Assembly (NCBI GenBank): GCA_030761205.1
Contig: JAULJL010000010.1
Location: 4,159,001 to 4,223,000 of the forward strand
DNA length: 64,000 nucleotides
Origin: Fremontodendron californicum
Lineage: Eukaryota > Streptophyta > Magnoliopsida > Malvales > Malvaceae
Direction: 5' to 3'
Positions 23,858-37,000 of this stretch are shown here, piece by piece. Within the stretch, counting starts at the first letter, position 1. Each line of letters begins with the position of its first letter. The notes under the pieces were generated by a model. The model was not told where the DNA came from, ran no database searches, and saw only the letters and a program-made list of their open reading frames with translations. The translations under genes were made by a program, and so were the position numbers.

Positions 23858-25278
23858 GTAAGGCAAATATTGATAAATCGATTTGAGAATTCAAACTAAC
23901 GTTGGAGTAGATATATAACCCTAAATCTATTAATTTTCTTACACCTTCCACAAAAAATATTTGGTTTTTCATCACGATTGATTTTACTCATTTTGAAATA
24001 CACTTGCTCCTAAATTGGTTTTTCACCATGATAATTAACTTTTATAATTTAGAAAACACTTCCTGCTAAATTATAATATATTACCGTATCCTTAGCTTCA
24101 AACACTTAACTGAAGTTTAAGGCGTATCAAACACTTATATTTAAACTCAATTATAAATAAATTTTTCTTGCAGTAAAGCAATCAAGAAACTAAAAGGGAG
24201 AAAGCGATGATGATGAAATTAAAGAAAAAGTAGGATTGCATATCATAATAATGTTTTTGTCCTAAAAATTAAAGAAACAAGCTGTCAATTATCAAGAATG
24301 ATGTTACTACACTAAAGAATAAAGATGCTTCCTTCTCCAACAGGGTAGAAATTAATTGCCTGATGCATTATCGATTTGTACAGACCAACGGAGCTGATGT
24401 CAATGGTACTGCTTATATATATATATATATTATCTTTAATTTTTTAAGGAAAAAATATTATATGATATTATATCAATATTAATGTCAATCAAAATTATAT
24501 ATAAAAATATCTACTCAAAAAATATAATAATTGGACTATTTTTATTAGTTTAAAATTTTGAAATAATTGGTTACTGAATTTAATCATGTGTAAGTTGAGT
24601 GAGGGATATCTATTGAAGACATCCATGGATAATATTAGGGATTTTACACGAGGGAATTCGATAAAATAATATTTATGCACAAAATTTGATTCATGAAGTC
24701 TGAAAGGGTGAAAGTATTTTCATCTTAATTTTACTTAAAATGCAAATATAAAAACTATTAAAATTTATCCAGATTAAGATAACTGATCTATTTATCACAA
24801 AATTTATATCGAACTATTAATCATGCTTTCTTTTTAAAGGTAAAAAAAAGTCGACACAAAGAAAACCTAACAAATGGGTAACAACTAACAAGCAAACCCA
24901 ACAAGAGATCATTCATATTTTTTTAATTTTGACAAATGGGTAATCAACGCTAGCAACTACGTCAATGATATCAGCATATCTAACGTCATTATGTTTACAT
25001 ATCCGATCAATTATGACATGGATCATCAACTTTGCGGAGACAAGTTCATTTTTTTTTGGTACATAAAAGTTTAGGTGGCCGAAAATTATTTTAATTCAAG
25101 ATTAGAGCATGGTATAAGATTTAGAGAAGACTAATAATAGTATTTATAGATAATTTATCAAATGAGATTGTTGATGAAATTCAAATTTTAATATTTATCA
25201 AGACGTTAATAAATATTAAATAAATTGAACCAATTCATATTGACGAAAACAGGTTCATTATTTGTAATTTAAATTAAG
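23858..25278. other. AT-rich intergenic DNA, no gene
   Basis: No coding sequence, terminal repeats or RNA gene seen. There is a short TA microsatellite at about 24415-24430. Confidence 0.5.
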
Positions 25279-25610
25279 TGTTGGTTATTAGGATCTCTAA
25301 TTAAAAAGAGATGAGATGGATTATGGGCATATAAGTTATGGATTTTCTTCCACTTAATATATAATGGACTTTTGATAAGTGGTATCAAAACCTGATCAAC
25401 TCTTCATTGACGTGGGCTTGAACCAAAGTGAGTCTCTCTTTTTTTTTACGTGTCAATGAGCTAGTGCAACAAGGGCTTTATACAATTAGATGATGAAGAA
25501 TGTTAGGGATCTCACATTTGAAAGAGATGAAATAGGCTTAAGTCATGAATCTTCTTTCATTTAATAAACATGTTTTTTTTAATTGAATGTGTAAATCGTT
25601 AAATACGCTT
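25279..25610 (+). mobile_element. TRIM-like miniature LTR retrotransposon, degenerate
   Basis: Two related blocks of about 100 bp, near 25279-25378 and from 25501. Both have the pattern GGATCTC, then AAAGAGATGA, then an ATGGATTTTC or ATGAATCTTC phrase. Just after the first block is TGGTATCAAAACC (25380-25392), close to the tRNA-iMet-type primer-binding site TGGTATCAGAGC. LTR, PBS, a 110-bp interior and a second LTR is the TRIM layout. LTR identity is low and no target duplication was confirmed. Confidence 0.5.
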
Positions 25611-25651
25611 ATGTCTTCACTTTATTATCATCTTTAATTCTATGTCACCAG

Positions 25652-26099
25652 TAGGGGTGTAAACGAGACACCTGTGCTCGCAAGCTACTCGAGTTCGACT
25701 TGAAAAAAACTCGAATTCGATTCGGTCATTATCGAGCCGAGCTCGAGCTCGAGCAGCTCGAGCTATCGAGCGAGCCGAGTTCGAGTATCTTAATACCCGA
25801 TTCGAGCAGCTCGTGAGCCTAATCGAGCTTTTTATTTATAATATTTTTATTATTAATTTACTATTTTACCCTTAATATATATACATACTTAAAAACCCTT
25901 AATTCGAGCTCGAGCTCGAGTATATAAACGAGCCTAATCGAGTCGAGCTCGAATAGTTCGATTTTATCTCGAGCCGAGCTCGAGCTTAAAAAATGATACT
26001 CGATTGAGCTCGAACCGAGCTTCGAGCCTCGAGTTTCGAATCGAGCTCGAGCTCGAGCTTCTCAGTATTCGAGCTCGGCTCGGCTCGATTACAACCCTA
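25652..26099. mobile_element. hAT-type MITE (448 bp), duplication GTCACCAG
   Basis: The 8-bp GTCACCAG is present at 25644-25651 and 26100-26107; an 8-bp duplication marks the hAT superfamily. Termini TAGGGGTGTAAACGAG and CTCGATTACAACCCTA are inverted repeats with few mismatches. The interior is built from palindromic GAGCTCGAG-type words around an AT-rich centre. It encodes no transposase. Confidence 0.9.
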
Positions 26100-26250
26100 G
26101 TCACCAGCGTCTAACAGACTCGCTATATATTTCTAGAAATGGTTCTCTTTTATGTTGTTAGACATGTTTTGGCCTCTAATTTATAAAACTATCAAAAAGA
26201 ATTTTCCAATTTAAATTTTTAACACTTTCAAAAAATATTGATTGATAACT

Positions 26251-26857
26251 AGGGTGCATTTGAATTTCTCCGGACCCCTAGTGGGATAATCCAATGCATC
26301 AAACAGAAGGAAACGCACTGCAAAATGCATTTGGATAGCACCCAACGGTGCAAATCTTGAATTTGCTCCTCCAGTTTATAACTGAAGGAGGCAAGGTCCT
26401 GTGGCTTTCTCTAGACCTTGCTTGGGGGTAAAATTACATTTTACCCTCTTTTTTTCTTTTTAATTTTTTTTATATTTATTAATTAGTTATTTTAAATTTT
26501 TTAATTATTTAAAATATATTTATATTTTATTTAATATGATAAATAAATTTATATAATTATATATTAATTAATTAATTTAAATATTTAAATAAATATATAC
26601 AATAACATGTATTAAAATTTTAAATATTAATACTATAAAAATAATTTATCAAAATACATTTACATCAATGTCCTTAATGGTCATTTTTATTCCCATCTCA
26701 CAGCCACCGCTGCTTTTGCATCCAAACACATATTCTCACCATTGATTTTAATCTCATCGCACAATACTCAATCTCACATGTACAGTAATTAATTTCACCT
26801 CGATCGCGGTTTTTAATCTCACCGAAATCAATCTCACCGCCCATCCAAATGGACACT
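26251..26857. mobile_element. MITE-like element with GTGCATTTGAAT / ATCCAAATGGAC ends
   Basis: The left end AGGGTGCATTTGAAT and the right end ATCCAAATGGACACT are imperfect inverted repeats. The right arm also has several ATCTCACCG phrases. The centre is AT-rich. No clear target duplication is visible, so superfamily is open. Confidence 0.55.
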
Positions 26858-28290
26858 AATTAAATTATCAAAGAAATAATATATAGATATATTTATAAAA
26901 GTTATGGAAATGAACTTGACTTTTATTAAAAAGAGTAAAATATACCAATCGTCCATAAATTTTGTGTAATATTTGATTTTCATCTGCAATGTTAAAACTT
27001 TTAATTTTTGGATCACAATCTTTAAAAAAGGTTTCAAATACATCCATTCCTTCAATCACCATTAATTGAGCATTAGTTCAGATGATATGTATGTTAATCA
27101 AATTCCTGAAATTACGGATTTGAGAGAATTTAGATACATAATATATTTCTTAAACGAGTTAATTAGATAGTAAAAATAGATTAAGGAATTAAAAAAAAAA
27201 AAAAAAATCCCGCAGAATATATCATGTGATCAGCACCCACATAGCGTACACGTTCACGTGACATAAATCTCAACCCCAAAGATCAAGTGGATCCATTTTT
27301 TGCCTCGTGAATATCCAAATGGATGTTTATGTGGCACTTAGGTGGCAGATTCAATCAAATTTTAAGAATTTTTATGATCGATTAAATAGATGAATTTAAA
27401 ATATTTTTTAAAAATTTTGGTTTCAAATTTTAAGTTTTAAAAATCATAAATAAAAATAAAATATTATACAAAAATTATGAATGTCTATTACAATTAGACT
27501 CACTCTTAAAAAGATTGGAAAATACTCATAAGTTGTGATAATACAAACTATAAAGGGCCTATCTCTTGGACATGGTAGAGTACTCCAAGAGCGATGTTGG
27601 CCTAGGCTTTCAAGGCCCTGAATTAGGTCCATGGGCCTGTTTCTAGGCAAATTTTCAGCCTTTACCATCCCAAGATAATTTGTTTTAAATTCTATCATCA
27701 GCCATTTAGCCTCTATCAACTGAGGAAGCTTGCACTCCTCAGCCCTCAAATTGATTACACATTTACATTGACATTAGAGAAATGAAGTGGCTAGATAATT
27801 AAGCAAATCAATGACTCAACAGAGAGAGATCTAACTAGCTACTACATCTTGGATTTTATTTGGTTTGCTAAAAAGTTGAAGAAAAGAAATAACTTTCCCA
27901 AAAGAATACAAAAAGTTGAGAGACTTAATTAACAATACAATTGAACACTATTAGTAACAAGAGAAAACAATTAATGCATGTTACTTATCTTCTTTCTTCA
28001 TTTTCAATCAAATTAAATTTTATTCCTTCAAATTTTTTGCTACCTAAAACACAATATAATTAGAGTAAAAGAGAAAATGATAGTTCACTGTCTTTTTGTC
28101 TTCCATTTCATATATGCTTAAGCATGTTTCACTTTATTTACTAAATAAGTAAGCTTTCTATGCATCTTATTAAACTTGGTAATACGTGTATGCGTGTTAT
28201 TTTTATATCTTATATTCGTGCTTAAGTTATTATATATTTATATAAATTATGACACCTTAATATATACTTCGTATTAGATAGATTTTGACA
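26858..28290. other. AT-rich intergenic DNA, no gene
   Basis: A 101-residue minus frame (27749-27444) has no domain and no codon pattern that would support a gene. The rest is low-complexity A/T sequence. Confidence 0.5.
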
Positions 28291-28301
28291 CATTCATATA
28301 T

Positions 28302-28411
28302 ATATATATTTGATAATTTGAGGGAATGGGGATTTGAACCCTGTTCTTGAGCAAGAGGAAGCATGCACCAACCAACTGAGCTAAAGGCTTGGGTGCAAGG
28401 GGGCAACGATG
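28302..28411 (-). mobile_element. Short tRNA-derived SINE, duplication CATTCATATAT
   Basis: The minus strand has an A-box-like TAGCTCAGTTGGT and, about 40 bases on, a B-box GGTTCAAATCC. This is an internal RNA polymerase III promoter as in tRNA-derived SINEs. The 11-bp CATTCATATAT flanks it at 28291-28301 and 28412-28422, which supports retroposition. On the minus strand the 3' end is an A/T-rich tail. It does not fold as a full tRNA, so it is not called a tRNA gene. Confidence 0.7.
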
Positions 28412-28422
28412 CATTCATATAT

Positions 28423-28999
28423 TCGTGTCATGTTCGTATTATTTTTTTATATCATGTCATATTCTGTATCGTATTTTAATTATTTTTTCGTATAATGTAA
28501 TTTTGTCATGTCCAAATTTATCAAATCTACATCTTACTTCTTTTAACTTAAAGATACCTCATCAACATGTATGTTAATGAATTATGACTAATTAATTAAA
28601 GAACTTTTGTAAAATTTAAAAATTCAAAATTGAGGAATATTGGGAAAGTAACTTCACTTGATAAGTATGAAGTAAATAAATCCAAAAAAGAGCATAACTC
28701 CTTAAGTTGAAGTTGAAGGGATTAAAGTATGCTTTATTTGTCTCAATAAGATGGCAAAAAAAGCATCAGAAACCATTGATCAAGTTACAGAAAAAGACAG
28801 GGTCATAACAAAACCTTCCTTTATGCTTATTTAACTTTTTCATTATGTCTTATTTGTGATTTTCAAACCAAATTAGAGAATAAGAAACTCCCTTTATATG
28901 CATAATAACTAATTTTTCCTTAGATTATTTGTAACGTATTAGGTATAATCTAAATCAGCATTTCAGAATCCAACTCTTTTTTAGTATTTTTTTTAAAGA
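28423..28999. other. AT-rich intergenic DNA, no gene
   Basis: Contains words such as ATTCGTGTCATGTTCGTATT that recur in degraded form near 46180-46300 and 54330-54500, a dispersed repeat I cannot classify. Confidence 0.4.
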
Positions 29000-29305
29000 T
29001 TAAAATAACAAAAAAATCCATAAATTTTATCACTTTACTTAAATAAACTTATATATTTTTATTACACCAAAATAAGCTTTTAACCTTTAATTTGCATCCA
29101 AATAAGCCATTGACCTTTAATTTTTTATATCCAAATAAGCTCTTAACCTTTAATTTATAATTAAATAAGCCCTTAACATAATCAATTTTTCATTTGAAAT
29201 AAGAGCTTATCTGGATATAAGTCAAAAGATAAGAACTTATTTGAGTACAATAAAAATATAAAAACCTATTTAAAAAATAAAATAATTCAAGGATTTAAAA
29301 AAAAA
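29000..29305. mobile_element. Foldback (palindromic) MITE-like repeat, copy 1
   Basis: The left half repeats AAATAAGC..TTAACCTTTAA phrases and the right half carries their complements (AAGAGCTTATCTGGATA), so the unit can fold on itself. The outer parts match the second copy at 62923-63207. Edges are approximate. Confidence 0.6.
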
Positions 29306-29660
29306 AATTAATCTCTTTTAAACAATAAAAATTAGGGAAAGAAGATTGGAGCTCCAAGTAAACCTCCAATTTTTTTCTTAGAAAAAAAAAAAAAAAAAAA
29401 CACAAGTATTTTCATGCTCTTCTTTTTTTTTTTTTTTGGCAGGATGCATCATGGCCTTTATTTGGCACTCGATATTTTTTATTCATAAATAATTTTATGA
29501 GTTTTGTTCTCAATAAAAACACTCATAACTTTTCTTTTCTTTTTAAATAGTAAGAATGTTACTGTTCGTATATAGTATGATACAAATATTTTACATGTGA
29601 TACATGTGAAACATAGATGCTGAGATTCCATTGTTAAAGAGCCAATTCTAATTATTGGTT
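29306..29660. other. Intergenic DNA with A and T homopolymers
   Basis: Long A and T runs at 29381-29400 and 29424-29438; nothing else recognised. Confidence 0.4.
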
Positions 29661-29889
29661 ATTGGTGTAGAAGGAGAAAATTTGTAACCAATTACAAATT
29701 GCCACGTGTCAATTGAAATTCTTTTAATTAAGAAATTTTCAATTAAATTATACATTACCATGTGAAATTGATAATATCATATTATAATTAATTATTTTAT
29801 AATTAATTAAATATGTACACATGGTTTGACCAATCAAATTGCAAGGATTCATGGGTTATCCAATCAAATTTCACCCATGTGTCATAATT

Positions 29890-30555
29890 ATTTTACCTCT
29901 AATTAAATTAAATTAATAGAGATAAATAATAAATTTTTATCTCTAATTAAATTAAATTAATTAAGAGATAAATAATAAATTTTTATCTCTAATTAAATTA
30001 AATTAATTAAGAGATAAATAATAAATTTTTATCTCTAATTAAATTAAATTAATTAAGAGATAAATAATAAATTTTTATCTCTAATTAAATTAAATTAATT
30101 AAGAGATAAATAATAAATTTTTATCTCTAATTAAATTAAATTAATTAAGAGATAAATAAATATTTTATCTCTAATTTAATTAATTAATTAAGTGATAAAA
30201 AATAAATATTTTATCTCTAATTTAATTAATTAATTAAGTGATAAAAAATAAATATTTTATCTCTAATTTAATTAATTAATTAAGTGATAAAAAATAAATA
30301 TTTTATCTCTAATTTAATTAATTAATTAAGTGATAAATAAATAAATATTTTATCTCTAATTTAATTAATTAATTAAGAGATAAATAAATATTTTATCTCT
30401 AATTTAATTAATTAATTAAGTGATAAATAAATATTTTATCTCTAATTAATTAATTAAGTGATAAAAATAAATATTTTATCTCTAATTAAATTAAATTAAT
30501 TAAGAGATAAATAAGAAGATATTATCTCTAATTAAAATAATTAAGAGATAAATAA
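29890..30555. repeat. 46-bp tandem AT array with hairpin-forming units in the 5' LTR
   Basis: Two unit types follow each other. Type A (five copies) reads AGAGATAAATAATAAATTTT then TATCTCT; type B reads AGTGATAAAAAATAAATATT then TTATCTCT. Both end in a TAATTAATTA phrase. AGAGATAAA and TTTATCTCT within a unit are complementary, so each can form a hairpin. The exact step is 46 bp in the type A part. Confidence 0.9.
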
Positions 30556-30602
30556 GGAGGCTGAGTTCTTTTAAAACTCTCTTTCACCTGGCTAGCTACC
30601 AC

Positions 30603-30610
30603 TATAAATA
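30603..30610 (+). promoter_or_regulatory. TATA box of the young Tat LTR
   Basis: TATAAATA in the context CACTATAAATAGAGACC. The expected transcription start is near 30635, giving an R region ending after the AATAAA at 30953-30958. The same box is at 43711 in the 3' LTR. Confidence 0.75.
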
Positions 30611-31023
30611 GAGACCTCCCCTTAACACAAATTTACAATTCAGAAAGCCTGAAGAGAAGAAGATTTTGAAGAGCCAAATCCTCTCAAAATTCTTAAGAAG
30701 AAATTGGAGAAATTCTAAGAACGCGGTGCTTGTTCTTGAGAATTCTCTAAGAAGCTGTTCTCCGATCTTGTTCATCGAAGGAAAGGAGATAATTCCTGTT
30801 TTTCAAGACCAAGTCTAGAAGACCCTTGAAGCAGATCTCACCGATTCAAGATCAAGTCGTGAAGACCCTTGGATCAAAATTTTACTGAAGAAAAGAATCA
30901 AAGGATTTCTTTCTTTAAGAATATTCAGAGATTGTAACCTCAAAGTTTGATTAATAAAATTATTTATTTGACTCCAAATTTTCCTTGTCATATTTTTGAC
31001 ATAAAATTTGTGTGTACAAATTT

Positions 31024-31041
31024 TGGCACGCCCGGTGGGAC
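31024..31041 (+). other. Primer-binding site of the young Tat element
   Basis: TGGCACGCCCGGTGGGAC begins five bases after the LTR end. TGG start, length and position fit a tRNA primer site. It differs from the PBS of the older Tat copy, so the two elements use different tRNAs or tRNA variants. Confidence 0.8.
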
Positions 31042-31091
31042 AATCTCTGCCTTTCATCTCTTTTCTTCAAAACTCAAGTTATCAAGTTACA

Positions 31092-34000
31092 ATGGCTCCC
31101 AAGAAGAACCTTGCTAACAAACCAACTCTCAAGCCTGCTCGAGCTAATCCTGCAGTCTACCCCACTTCATCATCAAGCGTTGATATCCCCGCTCATCCTT
31201 ATGGCACTAGGAGCAAGACCAAAACTCTTTCTGAATTGTATGAGCAAACTTTTCCGGTGCTCAATCAAAACCCTCTCTATGACACTTCTTCTCCAATTCA
31301 AGACTTAGAAGAAGTTTCCGCTGAACAAGTCGATTCTCCTCGAGGATCAAGTGCAAGTCGTCAGTTAACATACAAAGAACAAGATAGCTACTCAAGCAAC
31401 AAGCCTATTCCATCATCTACTCCAAAATCAAGTTCTGGAGTAATGGCTGTCATGACAACTGGAACCACATCATTGGAAGAACAAGTTGCACTTCTGGCAA
31501 AATCTGTTGAAATCCTTTCAACAAGTATCAAAGAGAAGGATAACCAGATCGCTTCCATGATGGACAAGATCGCCGGTCTCACTGGAAAAAGGAACGAAGC
31601 TTCAAACCAGAATTGGCAATCAATCTTTCAAGATGATGGTGAGAACTCTGGCAAGGAAGTTGCTAAGGATTCTGAAGAAAAGATCAATGAACTCGTCACT
31701 ACCAGTCAGCTCAAGGATCTTATCAAAGAGGCTATCAAAGATCAAGTTGAAAGCATCACTCAACCTTCATATACATATGCAAAACCATATTCTCAAAGGA
31801 TCGATCATCTGAGGATGCCTGGGAACTATCAACCCCCAAAGTTTCAGCAGTTCGATGGAAAAGGAAATCCACGCCAACATGTTGCACATTTCGTGGAAAC
31901 TTGCAATAATGCTGGTACCTATGGGGATCTCATGGTGAAGCAGTTCGTTCGCTCCTTAAAAAGCAACGCCTTTGATTGGTATACTGATCTTGAGCCTGGG
32001 ACGATTGACAGCTGGGAACAACTTGAGCGTGAATTCCTTAATCGATTCTACAGCACTCGTCGCTTAGTCAGCATGATCGAACTCACAAGCTCACGTCAAT
32101 GGAAGGATGAGCCAGTCATTGATTACATTCACAGATGGAGAAATCTGAGCCTTAACTGCAAAGAAAGACTGTCTGAGTCTTCTGCCCTTGACATGTGCAT
32201 CCAAGGCATGAATTGGGGCTTGCGTTACATTCTTCAAGGCATCAAGCCTAAGACCTTTGAAGAATTAGCCACTCGTGCTCATGATATGGAGTTGAGTATG
32301 ACAGCTGCTGGAAATCAAGAACCTCCGGTGCAAGAGCCAAAGAAAGCCAAGGAAAAACAAGATACCCGCAAAGGGGGCAAAACCTTTACCAACAAGGGAG
32401 AAAGCAAACAGTCCATGGCCGTGACTACCAAGCCTCTTAAGATATCTCCCAAGTCAAAACAATCTCAAGAGACGAAATCTTCTCCTATCCAAGACAAAGG
32501 TAAAGGCAAGATCACTTTGAAGGAGAGGCAAGAAAAGAAGTATCCTTTTCCTGATTCTGATGTTTCAAGCATTCTTGAAGAACTTTTAAAGACTAAGCTG
32601 ATTCAGTTGCCAGAAATGAAGCGACCTGAAGAAGCTGATAAAGTAGAAGACTCCAATTATTGCAAGTACCATCGCTTGATTAGCCATCCTCTGGAGAAGT
32701 GCTTTATTTTGAAGGATAGAATTATGCGACTCTATGAAGAAGGGAAAATCGAGTTTGAAGAAGAAACGATGTCGTCAAATTTGGCATCAGTCATTATGGT
32801 TTCTCAATCCAATTTGCTGGATAGAACCATAAAATTTGGCTCTTTTGATCCTATCATACTGGCTCCAAGTACAAGTACGATAGTGGATCTTCAGGGAAGT
32901 GGGGGCAACTATTTGCTTCAAAGACAAAATCAAGATCACGATGGTTGGACTCTAGTCACACGCCGAAAAGGCAAAAAGAAGATTCTTCCAAAAGTTGTGA
33001 AAGTGCCTACAAGAACTAAGATGGTCAAACAACCACCTAAATTCCCAAAGCCTAATGTGCCTCAAGAAGCAAAAATCCCATCTCGGGGTAAAAATTCAGT
33101 AGGGAGGAAGTCAAGGAGGCAAATCACTTTAAACGAATTCATGCCAATTCAGCTTAGAAATGAAGATTTGGTTTTCATGACTTGTTACCATAACGGTGGC
33201 AATGAAGATAATGAAAACAACACAGACTCAGTAGCATTTGAAGTTGATGAGCATTCTTGTGCTACGAAAATTAACTTTTCTGATGAGGATCTGTTGCTAG
33301 GGTCAACCCCTCATAATCGGCCGTTGTTCGTCGTAGGATATACTCGGGAACAGAAGATCAATAGAATCTTGATCGATGATGGTTCTGCTGTCAACATACT
33401 CCCGTTGATGACAATGAAAGAATTGGGAGTTCCTTTGGATGAATTGATGCAAAGCCGCTTGATGATCCAAGGATTCAACCAAGGGGGACAAAGAGCTCTT
33501 GGAAAACTTAGACTTCAACTTTTCATTGGAGATATGGAGTCAAGTCCACTTTTCCATGTAATCGATGCCAAAACGACGTACAACATGTTGTTAGGACGAC
33601 CATGGATACATCAAAATGGTGTAGTCTTCTCAACTCTGCACCAATGTCTCAAGTATTGCAGAAACGGTCAAGTCAAGACGATCCTTGCAGACGCTAAGCC
33701 ATTTACTATAGCAGAAGCACATTTCGCAGATGCAAAGTTTTATCTAAAAGATGCATTTATCGAAGAAGTAATGTCCAACCCGATGCAAGAATTAAAGCAA
33801 AAGGGAAAGAATTTGGCTTCTTCCAAAGTTGGAGAAGATGAACTTGCTCAAGGTTTAAAGGATCTGACTCTTCCCCTCACTAACTTAGAAGAATCAAGAG
33901 GCCTTATACCTCCACTGCAAGGATTTGTTAGACCAGTAGAAGAATCTCTTTGCGAACATCAGGATCTTCCTACTCATCGAGCTAAAGATTTTGATCCTAA

Positions 34001-37000
34001 TGCTTATAGGTTGCTTGTCAAAGCTGGATATAAACAAGAGGATGTTGCAAAATTGGCTCACGAGACAAAAGAGCCTAGCAAAGAAAAGCCGCAAAGTTCA
34101 TTCAAGATCCGACAGGTCTGGCAAAAGAAGATTGATCACATCGGAACTTCTAGAGAGGGGCTTGGATATTCTCCATTAAAATTGAAGATTCATAAACAAA
34201 CTTCGAGGTACATAAATGTGGAGGAAGTTCCCGAGGAGCAAGAAGATGCAGTGAAGCCACCAGGACTTTCAGTGTTTGATCGCTTGGGGGCACGCTCAAC
34301 ACGATGTTCAGTGTTTGATCGTTTGAGCATTCAATCATCACGAAGGTCAGTTTTTGAACGAATGGAAGAAAAATGCAGTGAAGTTTCTGTAAGTAAACCA
34401 ATTTCCATTCAATCAAGGCTTGGAAGCCTGTACTCTGAAGAAGTTAACTGTGGTCGAAAAAGAAGGTCTTCCACTTTAAAGGAATCAAGAGATTTTCACA
34501 GCAAAATTCCTTCTCGAATGAAAAGGCAAAGCGAATGGAAGGTAACTACTGGTGAAGTTTTAAAGGCTAGAAAGCACACAGTGGTTATAACCAAATCAGT
34601 CTCATCCTCAGAGGAAGAAGAACTTGAAGAAACAGAAATCCTTACTTCTAACCATGTATCTGTAAAAGAAACTGGTGAAAAATCTCAAGAAGAAGAAGCC
34701 CAAGAAGCCCCTTCGTCTTTTGAAGAAGGAAATCAAGCTACTATTGATGAGCTAAAAGAGGTCAACATCAGTACTAGTGAAGATCCACGACCGATCTTTA
34801 TTAATGCTTGCTTACCACCAGAAGAAGAAAAAGCTTATCTTGATCTTTTGATAGAGTATCGAGATATCTTTGCTTGGACTTACAAAGAAATGCCGGGACT
34901 TGATCCAAAAGTAGCTATGCATCATCTGGCTGTCAAGAAAAATGTCCGGCCTATCAAACAAGCTCAACGACGCTTCCATCCTGACTTGATCCCCCAAATC
35001 GAAGCTGAGGTCAATAAGCTCATCAAAGCTGGCTTTATTAGAGAAGTCAAGTATCCCACTTGGATCTCAAATATTGTTCCGGTGAGAAAGAAAAATGGTC
35101 AACTTCGAGTTTGTGTAGATTTTCGAGACTTGAACAATGCTTGTCCAAATGACGACTTTCCTCTCCCTATAACAGAAATAATGGTTGATGCTACAACTGG
35201 CCATGAAGCTTTGTCATTTATGGATGGATCGTCTGGTTATAATCAAATTCGTATGGCTCCAAGAGATGAAGAACTTACCGCATTTCGAACTCCAAAAGGA
35301 ATATACTGTTACAAAGTTATGCCGTTTGGGTTAAAGAATGCAGGGGCTACTTATCAAAGAGCAATGCAAAAGATCTTTGATGATATGCTTCACAAAAATG
35401 TCGAATGTTATGTTGATGACTTGGTAGTGAAGTCAAAGGAAAAATCAAATCATCTTGCTGATCTTCGCCAAGTGTTTGAAAGATTGCGTAGATACCAATT
35501 GAAGATGAATCCGCTCAAGTGTGCGTTCGGAGTATCCTCGGGCAAGTTTTTGGGGTTCATCGTACGACATCGTGGGATCGAGATCGATCAATCAAAAATA
35601 GATGCAATCATGAAAATGCCTGAACCGCGCAATCTGCATGAACTTAAAAGTCTGCAAGGAAGATTGGCATATATCCGACGTTTTATCTCAAACTTGGCTG
35701 GTCGATGTCAACCATTTAGCCGGCTAATGAAGAAAGATGTCCCTTTTGTCTGGGATGAGGCCTGCAGTAATGCTTTTAAGAGCATTAAGACCTTTTTGTT
35801 ACAACCACCTATTCTGAAGGCACCTATACCAGGACAGCCGTTAATCCTTTATATTGCTGCACAGGAACGTTCCTTAGGAGCATTATTGGCACAAGAAAAT
35901 GATGAAGGAAAAGAAACTGCACTCTACTATCTTAGTAGAACTCTTAATGGTGCCGAATTAAATTATTCTCCCATTGAAAAGACTTGCTTGTCATTGATGT
36001 TTGCAGTTAAAAAGCTGAGGCATTATTTGCAAGCTCATTCTGTTCGTTTGATTTCGCGAGCAGATCCCCTCAAATATCTCATGTCCAAGTCTGTGCTCAG
36101 TGGAAGATTGGCAAAATGGGCTCTTTTGCTACAAGAGTTCGATATTACTTATATTCCACAAAAGGCCGTTAAAGGGCAAGCACTTGCCGATTTTCTTGCA
36201 AACCATCCGATTCCAGATGATTGGGAATTCTCTGAAGATATCCCAGATGAAGATGTTCTTTTCATCGAAATTCCCAGGCCATGGAAACTATTCTTCGATG
36301 GGGCTGCCCGTCAAGATAGAGCTGGAGCAGGTGTTGTCTTTGTCACTTCAGAAGGAGATGTATTGCCTTATGCATTTACTCTCACTGAAAATTGTTCCAA
36401 CAATGTAGCAGAATACCAAGCTCTGATCATTGGATTGGAAATGGTAGTGGATATGAAGATCACTCAACTTAAAGTGTTTGGGGATTCCAAATTGGTCATC
36501 AACCAACTTCTTTCACTTTATGAAGTTAAGAAGCCTGACCTCTTACCATATGTCGACTATGCGAAGAAAATTTTGGAATGGTTTGACAATGTAAGCTTAG
36601 AACATGTACCAAGAAGAGAGAACAAACAAGCAGATTCTCTAGCTAATTTAGCATCAGCTCTTGCCATGCCAAGTGTAGAAGTAAAAGTCCCTCTTTGCAA
36701 ACGATGGATTTTGCCTCCAGTTGATTTTAAAGATAATAATACGGAATCCAATGTTGTTTCAGTTTGCGAAGTTGAAAAAGAAGATTGGAGACAACCATTG
36801 ATTGATTATTTAGAGCATGGAAGGCTACCCAATGATCCAAGGCATAAAACAGAAGTGAAACGTCGAGCTCCTCGATTTATTTACTTCAAGGGTATGCTCT
36901 ATCGCCGCTCTTTTGATGGTGTCTTCCTTCGATGTTTAGGAGAAGATGAAGTATCCAAAACCTTACAAGAAGCTCATTCAGGAATTTGTGGTGCACATCA

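Larger units (their letters stand above)
29666..31018 (+). repeat. 5' LTR of the young Tat element
   Basis: A repeat of 42727-44126. Order: a unique U3 start, a tandem AT array (29890-30555), TATA box at 30603, transcribed part, AATAAA at 30953, end at GTGTACA. TG and CA termini are intact. Confidence 0.95.

Noticed and set aside
27444..27749. 101-residue minus-strand ORF
   Set aside because: No recognisable domain, AT-driven composition at its end, no neighbouring gene signals.
28318..28400. Functional tRNA gene on the minus strand
   Set aside because: A and B boxes are present, but no full cloverleaf or acceptor stem fits, and flanking duplications point to a SINE.
29890..30555. CRISPR-like or satellite array
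   Set aside because: No spacers, and the same array lies in both LTRs, so it is part of the LTR.
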